Below, piece by piece: positions 54,535 through 64,000 of a stretch of DNA of 64,000 nucleotides. The translations under genes and the position numbers were made by a program. Numbering within the stretch: position 1 is the first letter of the stretch; every line of letters starts with the position of its first letter. The DNA is taken from contig NC_039359.1 of NCBI RefSeq assembly GCF_003573695.1, positions 159,672,451 to 159,736,450 of the forward strand, written 5' to 3'. The notes under the pieces are model-generated. The model did not search any database. It saw only the letters and a list, made by a program, of their open reading frames with translations, and had not been told where the DNA came from. This DNA comes from Papaver somniferum (Eukaryota > Streptophyta > Magnoliopsida > Ranunculales > Papaveraceae).

Positions 54535-56007
54535 ATGTTTGGCTTGTGTGATTCAAGAAACAAAGTTGGTTAATATGTCTAGCTGGTTCTTCAGACAGAT
54601 TCGGTTTGACAGTGATTTTGGCTGGGAATTTCTTCTATCCCAAGGAACTGCCGGTAATGGTGGTGGACTGATGACAATTTGGGACAATACATTGTTGGAG
54701 TTGATAGACAAGAGATTAAGTTTTAATTCTATTTCTTGTTTGTTCCAGTTTAGAAGCAATGGGTTCAAGTTTATACTCACTAATGCTTATTCTCCGTGTG
54801 ATTATGTAACAAGAGAATTGTTACATTTCGTAGCGATGCTAAAAGAAACATACCAGGAGGTGATGTAAGGAATATGAATCTTCTCAATGATTTTATTATG
54901 GAGCAGGAGTTGATAGACCTTCCTCTACAAGGTGGAGCTTATACATGGAGTAACAAACAGGATGAGCCTTTACTTTGCAGACTCGATAGAATTATGGTTT
55001 GTACCGGTTTTGATTCTAAATTTTGCAAATGCTACACAAACTTCTAGTAAGAACATGTTCAGATCATAATGCTTTGTTGCTAGACTTATTCAAAAGTGTG
55101 AAAATCAACTCAAGCTTTAAGATAGAGAACCATTGGCTTCAAAACCCGGAGTTTGTTAAGTTGGTGGAGAAATGGTGGAGAGCTATGGAATTTGAAGGGT
55201 CCCTTGATTATATATTATTCCGAAAACTTCAAAATTTGAAGTTTTTCATAAAGAAGTGGAGTGAGGAAACGTTTGGTGGGGTGAGAAAGGATGAGGAAGA
55301 AATTACGGAGAAGATCAAGGTCTTGAACTTGGCGGAGGAATCAGAAAACCTTTATAATGATCAGCTGAAAGGAAGGGTGAATCTTCTTGTTAATCTTAAT
55401 ACAGTGAAGATATCGAGAGTAAGAATGGCTCACCAGAGACCTAAAGTCAAGGAATTCAAAGAGGGGGATAAAAACACAAGGTTTTTTCACAAGATTGCAA
55501 GTGCAAAAATAAAAAGGAATTGTATTACTAAACTGGAAGTGTCAGGAGTGGATGTTTTTAATCAAAAGGTAATCAAGAATGAATTACAACAGTATTGTAC
55601 TTCTCTTTTCACTACAACTTCTTCGGCTAACCCTAGCCTTCTTTTGGTAATTTGGAGTTCAAATGCATAGATGCAGTTCAACAAAATTGGTTAGAGCGAC
55701 CTTTTGAGGAGGAGGAAGTGGTAGCTGCAATAACGAGATGTGGAACAAACAAAGCCCCGGGGCCAGATGGATATTACTTGGAATTCTATAAATCTTGCTG
55801 GGGTTTCTTGAAGGTGGATGTGTTGTCAGCAATTAACGAGTTTCACTGCAAAGGGAAGCTTGATTGGAGGTTTAATATAACTTTTATGAAGGTTATACCA
55901 AAGAAGGAAAACTCAGCAACAGTTAGAGACTTCAGACCTTTGAGTCTTATAAGTAGTTCCTACAAGAGTATTTCCAAGCTTCTTGCGGAGAGAATCAAAG
56001 TGGTGAT
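54535..56007 (+). mobile_element. LINE copy interrupted by an Athila-type LTR
   Basis: Plus-strand LINE: endonuclease part (IQETKL, GNGGGLMTIWDN, LQGGAYTWSNKQDEPLLCRLD at 54540-55000), linker with KEFKEGDKNTRFFHKIASAK (about 55450), then RT start with TNKAPGPDGY (about 55750), VIPKKENSATVRDFRPLSLI and LLAERIKVVI, where it stops at 56007 against the LTR. Frameshifts occur near 54866, 55020 and 55660. The rest of RT is expected beyond the window, after the inserted element. Confidence 0.85.
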
Positions 56008-57461
56008 TGATGTATTTCAAAAGTTGTTGTAGTAGTAAAGTTCGTTCAAGACTTGTGAAGGTTCGATTTTTAAATTTAATAACAATAAATATACAAATAA
56101 TGTTAACAAAGTGGGCGAGAGGTACTGGGACTAGGATTCCACAATATTCAAATTCATGCGATTCACCTATTTATTCTAAACCATTATAGCTCATTCAACA
56201 AGTATTTTGACTCTATTTCTTTGCCTAAGATAGATTCTTAAAATATTAATTGTAAATCTTAAGCATGGCATATCAAAAGAATTAATCCAAACATAAACCA
56301 TCAAACGAAATGACAATTAATTAAGAAAAATCTTTTTTTTTTTAATTTTAGTTCAATGCAAATAGTCAAATAAAGAATTAAATGAATTTACCGCATGATG
56401 AATTTTGGTTTCCTCCGTCGTCCCAGCGTTGGGTTTAACTTCTCATATTAATCACTTGATCAAAATACATGTTTGTTGCTCAAAAGTTGATTAAAATGAT
56501 GAAAAGGCAAATAATAATGGTCACAGACGCAGTATCTCTACGGCCACACCTGTGTGTCGTTCTCACTATTGGAAAACGACTGTCCTGGCTAGTCTGTTCT
56601 TCGTGTTCTTGATGTTCTTCATCAACAACAGCAGCAGAAAAATGGCAGCTCTGCAACTCGTGATTTCTTCATTCTGTAGCCTCCAAAACTTCCCCAAACT
56701 CTCTCCTCCCCGCTCTACTGCTCCTATACACCTTATATAGCCTATCATGCACAAGAAATCTCCTCCATAACTACAAGAAATCTCCTCCTTAACTTCATTA
56801 CCCGACATTAAGGAAAATATTCCGAGAATATTTTCTTACTTTTTTTTAATCTCTTCTGAGCCTTGATTTGATCCAAACACACTCCCTACACGCTCCAAGA
56901 TAGATTGAGAAGGATGTATACACGTGCAGGGCTGAAATCTTCATGCCTCATCCACAAGCAAAACCGTGTTTTGGTTCACTCCTCTATTTTCATCCACACG
57001 AGATTGTAACCAATTTTAGACGAATCCAGCTGGCATACCAGGCCTGTTTAGTCAAAGAAGAATATTCTGAGTTGAATCCAGCGATTTAATCTCCTTCAAA
57101 CTCCCCCGAAATCACGACTGAAAAATACGCTGCATGGAAGCTTATTTTCCCGCCAAAAAAAATGTTCAAACCGTGGGGAAGAAAGGTTAGCCCTTATCCA
57201 ACATCTTGGGTGCCAGAAAACAGTGGGTGCTAAAGATGAAAATGGGCTACACATAGCCGTGGGTGCCTCTTAGCTAAAGTGGGGGTCCGTATAGCAATTG
57301 TTTTTCAGGGGTGCTCCGAGCAACTTTTCGAGCCGTGTTTTCCAACAATATTTATTTCCAAAAAATACCTACAAACACAAAAAACATCATAATAAGTACT
57401 AAATCGAGTACCAACAATACAGAAAATTGAGGACAACTTATACACAAAAATGTGTCTATCA
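56008..57461 (-). repeat. 3' LTR of the gag-protease element
   Basis: 1,454 bp; the minus strand starts TGATAGACACATTTTTGTG at 57461 (preceded by the G-rich tract TTTGGGGGTATT) and ends GAAATACATCA at 56008. It aligns with 63037-64000 except for a replaced stretch near 56508-56572. Confidence 0.85.
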
Positions 57462-58910
57462 AATACCCCCAAACCTATTATTTGCTAGTCCTCGAGCAAA
57501 AATAATAAAAAAAAAATCCTAACTCACTAGGTGGCCCTAGTGACCGAGATATAATCTCGGAAGGGTTTACCAGAGGTGTACCCACAAAACCATGACTTCT
57601 AATTGGTCACAAGTATCCAAAGAGCTATGAGGACATACATATTCTCAACCTATCTCCAAGTAACTAGAATTGCCAGAGAAACTAAAGGTGCCAGATATAA
57701 AGATGACTAAAGAAAATGGGAGACACATCCGCAACACTGCTAGATAAAGAGATATCCGCTACACAGCTAGATAAACATTGTAAGATGCGTCCGCTGCTTT
57801 ACAGCTGGATAAGATTAGGAGAGAGATAAAGAAGAGAGGGACATCTGCTATACAGCTGGACTAATTACGTGTGATGAGTTAAACCAGTGCTAGAAAGATC
57901 TTGTGCCAGATTGAAAGCGGACTAACAAAGCAACCAAATGTATCTTTCTTCGACTCTCTCATAGTGCTCAGTAGAAACAACGTCTTCTTCGGTCTTCAAC
58001 TGTTGATGATAAACTATTGAACCTCATAGAACCTTGACAATTAACTCTTCTCTTCGATTTCTTCCTTGACTTATAAATTTCTACTTCCCTTTGGCCTTAT
58101 TGAACAAAACGTAACGATGATTTTTTTCATTTTTTTTTTTTCATTTTTTTTTTTTGGAAACAAAAATTACAAGACAATAATTTACATGGCCATGAGAGAA
58201 GGACTTTCAAAACTTGGATCTTCGCAACTTGTGATATCTTGGTATCATGGATTTTAACAACTTATATCATTTGCTCTTATAACTTTAAATTTGATTCTTT
58301 TCTATTGTTTCTTCTAAACCTAAAACGTCTTCAACTTTCTTCATAGATTTCGATGTCGCTCCGCTTTTTGATGATGATAAGTTTCTACTGAGAGAGAGTC
58401 GCAATCCAGTAACTAAGACTACATTGTGAGGTTGCTTTGTCTTTCTGGCATTTCCTGACCTACTTGCCTTTCCATCATGTATGGTTAGGTCCATCACGGT
58501 TACCCTCTAAAAGGAACAAGTTCTCTCCTGAATTTCAAGGATCTCAATGTCTTTTTCTCTAATGTCTCAAAAGGTTGTTATCCCTAGCATTCCAATTTCT
58601 ATCTTTTCGGTGAGAAACAGTATGTAAACTTAGCTAACCGGATACCATGTGACGCTAGAAGTTTCAAAAGTGCAACTAAAAAGTTCTTTCATACCCCCAA
58701 ACTTAAATATAACATTGTCCTCAATGTTCTAAAGATAAATTTAAAAGCATGAACAAGGAGAAACTGTTACTATTTGAAGCAAAAGAGTTAAGATATTACC
58801 GTGTTGCGAGAGTATAGGTTACCTCCCAAGAAGTGCTAAGTTTAAAGTCTTCAGCCAGACTTCAAATACCTCAAAAAGGATTGTCACATTCCAAAGTCAT
58901 ATATTAATAG
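57462..58910. other. Untranslated region of the gag-protease element
   Basis: No recognisable protein on either strand. It contains a polypurine-like tract next to the LTR, repeated ATCCGCTACACAGCTAGATA-like units (57720-57850), and T-rich stretches (58122-58155). Confidence 0.6.
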
Positions 58911-61750
58911 TCAAAACAATTGTGGGTCCATAAGACCAAATAGAGCTGACACCAGTATGAGACAAATGCACTGGTTCAGAAAAATGAAAAGAAGGAGCAC
59001 CTCCTCATCTAAGATTTCTGTCAAGACAACTTGGTTTATCTGCGGCGCGTAATTGAACTTCATATGTGTGTCTCTAAAAATAGATTCATCCGAAAAACGG
59101 GTCTCTAATACCTGGGTTACCTCCTGGACAGCATCAAGAGGATCGGGTAGCGGAGTCTGAATAGACTCAAGTAATATCTCCGACACACAAGGCTCGAGTC
59201 CCAAGTTAGGGACTCTAATTAAGGGTACGTGACAATCACAAGAACCATCACTACCCCCGAACTTAGGTTTTTCATTACTCAAAGACAAACCTCTAACTAT
59301 TGCTTGAATTTCCGGATCTTCAAAGTCCTTAAAACATTCAAGAGATTCTTCTAGTTCTTTACCCCCAAACTTAGGGTCTTCATTACTCTCAGACAGACCT
59401 AAAACTATTTCTTAAATTTCTGGGTCCATAGAATCTTTAAAATACTCAAGAGATTCTTCTACAGATTGATCACACATCTGGTCTAAGAGAATGGTTTCAT
59501 CGAATTCATCTAAAGAATCTCCCAATAGAGTATCATGCCAATTATCCTGAAATAAATCCTGAACTAAAGTGCTAATCATATTCACTTCTTCTAATTCATC
59601 ATTTTCAGAAGGTTTTCTAGTAACACTAAATACATTTAGATCAGTGGTCATATTACCAAAGGATATGTTCATAAGTCCGGTTCTACAGTTGATGACAGCG
59701 TTAGCTGTGGCTAAAAATGGGCGACCTAAAATCACCGGGATTTGAGCACTTGGGTCCTGAACTGGCTGGGTGTCTAAAACAACAAAATCCACTAGATAAA
59801 TAAACTTATCAACCTCAATCAGAACATCCTCTATGACACCACGAGGGACTTTGACAGACCTATCAGCTAATTTTAGTGTCATTTTGGTCGGTTTCAACTT
59901 ACCAAGACCTAGCTGGGTGTATACATGATACGGGAGTAAGTTAACACTAGCTCCTAAGTCAAGTAATGCCTTATCGACAGTGTGGTTACTAATTTCACAA
60001 GATATGGTAGGGCATCCAGGGTCCTTATACTTAGGGGGTGTTTGGTTTAGAAGAATTGAACTTACTTGACCAGCTAAAAAGGCTTTCTTATGAAAATTAA
60101 GCTTACGCTTTCTTGTACAAAGATCTTTAAGGAACTTGGCATAAGCAGGCATATGCCTAATTGCTTATAATAAAGGAATGTTGATTTTCACCTGCTTAAA
60201 TATTTCCATTATCTCGTTGAAAGTTGACTCCTTCTTTGTTGGGGTTAACAACTGAGGATATGGGGCTCTAGGCACAAAGATAGTCCTATCAGGAATTTCT
60301 TGGGACTCCTTAAAAATTGTTTCAGTTTCCTCAGTTATGGGTTCCTCTTGGGAAGTAGAGGGTGGAACTACAGTATGTTCACTAGGCATGGCTACCTTAT
60401 TGTCTACTGTTTTACCGCTCCTGAGGGTTTTTATCGAGTTCACATGGTTTGATGATTCCTCACCAACTAAAGATATTTGATGGACCCCCTAGGATTGGCT
60501 TGAGTTTGACTAGGAAACTTACCTTCTTCTCTCTCACTTAAATACTTAGCTATTTGGCCGACTTGAAGTTCTAATTTAGCAAGAGTCTGGGAATTATCCT
60601 TATGGTTCTGCATGGTTTCTTGTTGAAAGCTAAGGTGGTTAGCTGATAACATATCATGGTTCTTTACTAACATAGTAAGAGCTTCTTCTAAGGTAGAGAT
60701 CTTTTTCTCAGAAGTGTTCTGAAACTGGGTTTGACCTGAAGGGTTCTGAGTATACCAAAACCTGGGGGAGGCTGAGTATTACTAGGCTGACCTTGATTCT
60801 GGCCCTTGGACCAAGAAAAATTAGGATGGTTTCTCCAACCAGGGTTGTAGGTCTCTGAGTATGGGTCAAACTTCTGACGGTTCTCGAACCTAGCATTGTT
60901 ATAGACACATGGGCTTGCTCTTCACTAACATGACCTTCCCAAAACGAGTTATTGGGTTCTACTCCACAACTAGAGACTTGAGAGGCTCTAATCCTATCAT
61001 CAGTTTCAACAAGAGACCTATGTTTAGGCTGATTCAATTCCAAAGCTTCTAACCTTCTAGACAAAGCAGCAAACTTAGCATCTGACCCGAACTTGTATCT
61101 ACCACATTGGTGCTACTTCTATTGACCAAGAGTCTTTTAGGGGGTTCAACACAAGACTCCCACTGTTGGGATTTTTCAGCAATAACTCCTAAGAAGGTAA
61201 AAGCATCATCGCATTTTTACTAGTGAACTCACCAGCGCACATAGACTCGACCATGGCTTTGGTCGAATAGTCTAAACCTCATAAATAATTTCTACTAGTT
61301 TCATCTTATCAAATCCATGGTGAGGACACTGGGATAGAGATCATTGAATCTCTCTAAAAACCTATAAAGAGACTCTCCTCTTGTTGCACACTAGCACTAA
61401 TTTTCTGCCTAACAGCTGCAGTTTTATGCTTAGGGTAGAATTTCATATAGAAAGCAGCAATAAGTTCCTGCCATGTTTCAATGGATTCGGATGGTAGGTT
61501 GTTCAGCCAGGTCTTGGCTTTATCTCTCAAGGAAAAGGGAACATCTTAAGTTTCAAACTTCATCAGTAAGGTCTTTTATTCTAATTGTCCCACAAATTTC
61601 TCAAAGTCCCTAATATGAAAATAAGGGTTCTCATCATCTTTCCTAAGAATATAGGGATCATCTGAAGAATACTAGGTTTTATCTCGAAATTAGCTGTATG
61701 GCTGGCAATTTAATGCAGAGCTCGGTGGTCCTAGTTGGGAACATGTAATC
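58911..61750 (-). pseudogene. Athila-type gag and aspartic protease
   Basis: From the right: gag core remnants in shifting frames (61750-61100), a linker (60165-61064), then an open 246-codon segment (59412-60152) with AYAKFLKDLCTRKRKLN, ALLDLGASVNLLPYHVY (protease active-site loop) and VILGRPFLAT. A tail follows with a duplicated EESLE(Y/C)FKD..DPEI unit of ~126 bp (about 59285-59470) and a last block (58911-59288). Homologous throughout to the gag-protease at 8688-11017. No RT follows. Multiple frameshifts in gag make it inactive as read. Confidence 0.8.
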
Positions 61751-62611
61751 TTTCAAAGTTGTCATCTGGCACAACTGAAGTACTAGGGGTACTTTTCACG
61801 AAGAGACAGATTCTCAAAACTAAAGTTTCCAAAAACAGGGCTCTCAAAAGAAGAGTCTTCGAGCTCCCCGCTTTCACAAGAAGAACTTCTAGGCTCGTCA
61901 CTAATCAAACGGCCAAAAGTATTTCTTTTCCAAGCCCTTTCGGGCATACACTAGAAAAAAAAACAAAAATCCTAAAGGAAGGGGGGTTCTAAGCAAACAC
62001 ACAGCAGGCTCACTCCACCAAAACAAACCTAAAGATTTCTAGCAAACAAAAAGCATGATGGCTCCACTTAGATTGTTTCTAGACCAGCTTCTAATCTTTC
62101 GAAAAGGAATTCGTTACAATCTGAGCAAACCTCTCTGGAATCAATCCGAGTTTAAGTAAGTTGAATTGAGACGAGGGAAGCTGCGAGGAGCTTTGATACC
62201 CAAGGTCTCACCGGTATTATAAGGCGGCACAGTCACGCATTCAACTCGCAGAAACCATCATGAACTTCAAAGTATGCTCAAAAGAGTAACCAATATTTTT
62301 CGAACGACTTTCCTATTAAGCTCGTTACCCTATAGGTCTCGTTCTAGTCAAAATTTTAAGCTTAGGTTCGCGTTTGGTTTCGTTTTCCTAAGGCGGGCAA
62401 GAAGGAAACGGTGATGAAATCCGAGTCCTTATCTTAATTTGGCCAGGCCTTGCCCTTTACTAGGAAATTAAAACAACCGTATTCAAATCCTCGCATATAT
62501 TCACCTTAAGGCATACAATAAACCCGCTGACAGGGGATTCGGGTGTTTCGAAAGCTTACCTCCCGTACCAGACGGGCGCAGAACCGCTGAAGTCGACTCG
62601 GGCCACGACTC

Positions 62612-63013
62612 CTATGTCATGTGCGAACCCGAGGGGCCGAGACGATATTGTAATCGTCGTCCTTCCCTGCAAACAGTTTTATATTTAATGTACCCTTCCT
62701 TAGGGTTTAAAAAAAAAATAATTGTCCAAGTCCAAAGTCCAAATAAAGTGAAAAAAAGAAATAAAAAAAAATAATAATAATAATTACAAAAATGGAAGGT
62801 CTCTAAAAAAAAAAAAATCTCTCTCTTTTTTTTAATTTTTCTTTCGCTTTTTTTTTTTTTGCTTTGTCTTTTTCCTTCTCTTTTAGCTTTAAACTTTGAT
62901 TCCAAGTCTTTAGTATCCAACTTCAAACCTGTAATACAAAGACACACCCAAAGAAACGTAAAAAGAACAAATGAAATTTAAAAAAAACATAAAAATTCTA
63001 CCTAAGCACAAAT
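62612..63013. other. Leader of the gag-protease element
   Basis: A/T homopolymer-rich DNA between gag and the primer site. The minus-strand open frame is Lys/Glu/Phe-rich by composition only. Confidence 0.6.
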
Positions 63014-63030
63014 CCGCGTCGGCGGCGCCA
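63014..63030 (-). other. Primer binding site, TGGCGCCG type
   Basis: The minus strand reads TGGCGCCGCCGACGCGG, 6 nt from the LTR start at 63037. It resembles the tRNA-Asp site of the nested element at 11948-11965 but diverges after the first 8 bases. Confidence 0.65.
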
Positions 63031-63036
63031 AAAATT

Positions 63037-64000
63037 TGATGTATTTCAAAAGTTGTTGTAGTAGTAAAGTTCGTTCAAGACTTGTGAAGGTTCGATTTTT
63101 AAATTTAATAACAATAAATATACAAATAATGTTAACAAAGTGGGCGAGAGGTACTGGGACTAGGATTCCACCAAATATTCAAATTCATGCGATTCACCTA
63201 TTTACTCTAAACCATTATAGCTCATTCAACAAGTATTTTGACTCTATATCTTTGCCTAATATAGATTCTTAAAATATTAATTGTAAATATTAAGCATGGC
63301 ATATCAAAAGAATTAATCCTAGGCATAAACCATCAAACGAAATGACAATTAATTAACAAAAATCTTTTTTCTTAATTTTAATTCAATGCAAATAGTCAAA
63401 TAAAGAATTAAATGAATTTACCGCATGATGAATTTTGGTTTCCTCTGTCGTCCTAGCGTTGGGTTTAACTTCTCATATTAATCACTTGATCAAAATAAAT
63501 GTTTGTTACTCAAAAGATGATTAAAATGATGAAAAGGTGTAAAACAGCAAAAGTACGACCCACAAAAAGCGTCCAAAAAGACTGTCTTGGATAGTCTGTT
63601 CTTCGTGTTCTTGGTGTTCTTCATCAGCAGCAGCAGCAGAAAAATGGCAGCTCTGCAACTCGTGATTTCTTCATTCTGTAGCCTCCAAAACTTCCCCAAA
63701 CTCTCTCCTCCCCGCTCTACTGCTCCTATACACCTTATATAGCCTATCATGCACAAGAAATCTCCTCCATAACTACAAGAAATCTCCTCCTTAACTTCAT
63801 TACTCGGCATTAAGGAAAATATTCCGAGAATATTTTCTTACTTTTTTTTAATCTCTTCCGAGCCTTTATTTGATCCAAACACACTCCCTACACGCTCCAA
63901 GATAGATTGAGAAGGTTGTATACACGTGCAGGGCTGAAATCTTCATGCCTCATCCACAAGCAAAACCGTGTTTTGCTTCACTCCTCTGTTTTCATCCACA
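63037..64000 (-). repeat. 5' LTR of the gag-protease element (partial)
   Basis: The first 964 bp match 56008-57000 closely. The LTR continues past the window end. Confidence 0.85.

Larger units (their letters stand above)
56008..64000 (-). mobile_element. Athila-type gag-protease retrotransposon without visible RT/integrase (partial)
   Basis: The left LTR (56008-57461) and right LTR (63037 to beyond the window) share sequence. A primer site of the TGGCGCCG type adjoins the right LTR at 63014-63030, so the element is on the minus strand. Gag and protease lie at about 58911-61750. Between protease and the 3' LTR (57462-58900) there is no RT, RNase H or integrase, only low-complexity and untranslated-like DNA. 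This matches gag-only non-autonomous Athila derivatives (TR-GAG type). It inserted into the LINE at 56007; the second target-site flank is beyond the window. Confidence 0.8.

Noticed and set aside
62612..62947. Lys/Glu/Phe-rich minus-strand ORF
   Set aside because: Produced by A and T homopolymers in the retroelement leader.

Overview
The window is nuclear DNA of a flowering plant, almost certainly a eudicot. The evidence is AT-rich intergenic DNA, genes with short GT-AG introns, Ty3/gypsy elements of the Tat/Ogre and Athila lineages, plant LINEs carrying RNase H, several MITE families, a Pack-MULE, and plant BAHD and acyl-activating-enzyme genes. I lean towards a basal eudicot such as the poppy relatives, but that is only an impression. 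There are no bacterial features, and I see no CRISPR array, rRNA gene or intact tRNA gene.

The biological core is a duplicated module of two enzyme families between about 2.6 and 46.3 kb. The first is a peroxisomal acyl-activating enzyme (AAE, CoA ligase of the cinnamate/benzoate-CoA ligase and AAE1 type, ending in the peroxisomal signal SRL). The second is a clade V BAHD acyltransferase (benzyl alcohol benzoyltransferase / AMAT type, with HxxxD and DYGWG motifs). Order: AAE-A fragment (+, 2652-2917), AAE-B pseudogene (-, 4575-6230), BAHD-1 intact (-, 24050-25594), AAE-C intact (+, 27203-28861), BAHD-2 intact (+, 30722-32317), AAE-D pseudogene broken by three insertions (-, 37269-42301), BAHD-3 pseudogene (+, 43652-45625), BAHD-4 tail fragment (+, 46117-46330). 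BAHD-1/AAE-C and AAE-D/BAHD-3 are both divergent head-to-head pairs. A ligase that makes an acyl-CoA next to a transferase that consumes one suggests a small ester-forming (benzenoid or other acyl) biosynthetic cluster expanded by duplication. The products are unknown.

The rest is mostly transposable elements. 1-2651 is the end of a minus-strand LTR element primed by tRNA-Asn, with an antisense multi-exon gene. 6988-23427 is a complete Tat/Ogre-type element on the minus strand: two ~383-bp LTRs, tRNA-Arg primer site, gag, protease, RT, two RNase H domains, integrase and a 50-bp minisatellite. It carries an antisense plant-mobile-domain gene with its own TATA box, itself split by a truncated Athila-type element (8687-13775). 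32540-34549 is a small complete non-autonomous LTR element. 39713-42025 is a Pack-MULE that captured L-arabinokinase exons. 46449-48168 is a terminal-inverted-repeat element packed with AACCGAAC motifs. 48222-50695 and 54535-56007 are LINE copies. 52822-53635 is a decayed SLC25A44-like carrier gene. 56008 to the window end is an Athila-type element with gag and protease but no visible RT or integrase, inserted into the second LINE.

Only AAE-C, BAHD-1 and BAHD-2 look like intact host genes. All statements of similarity are by eye; no alignment or database search was run.
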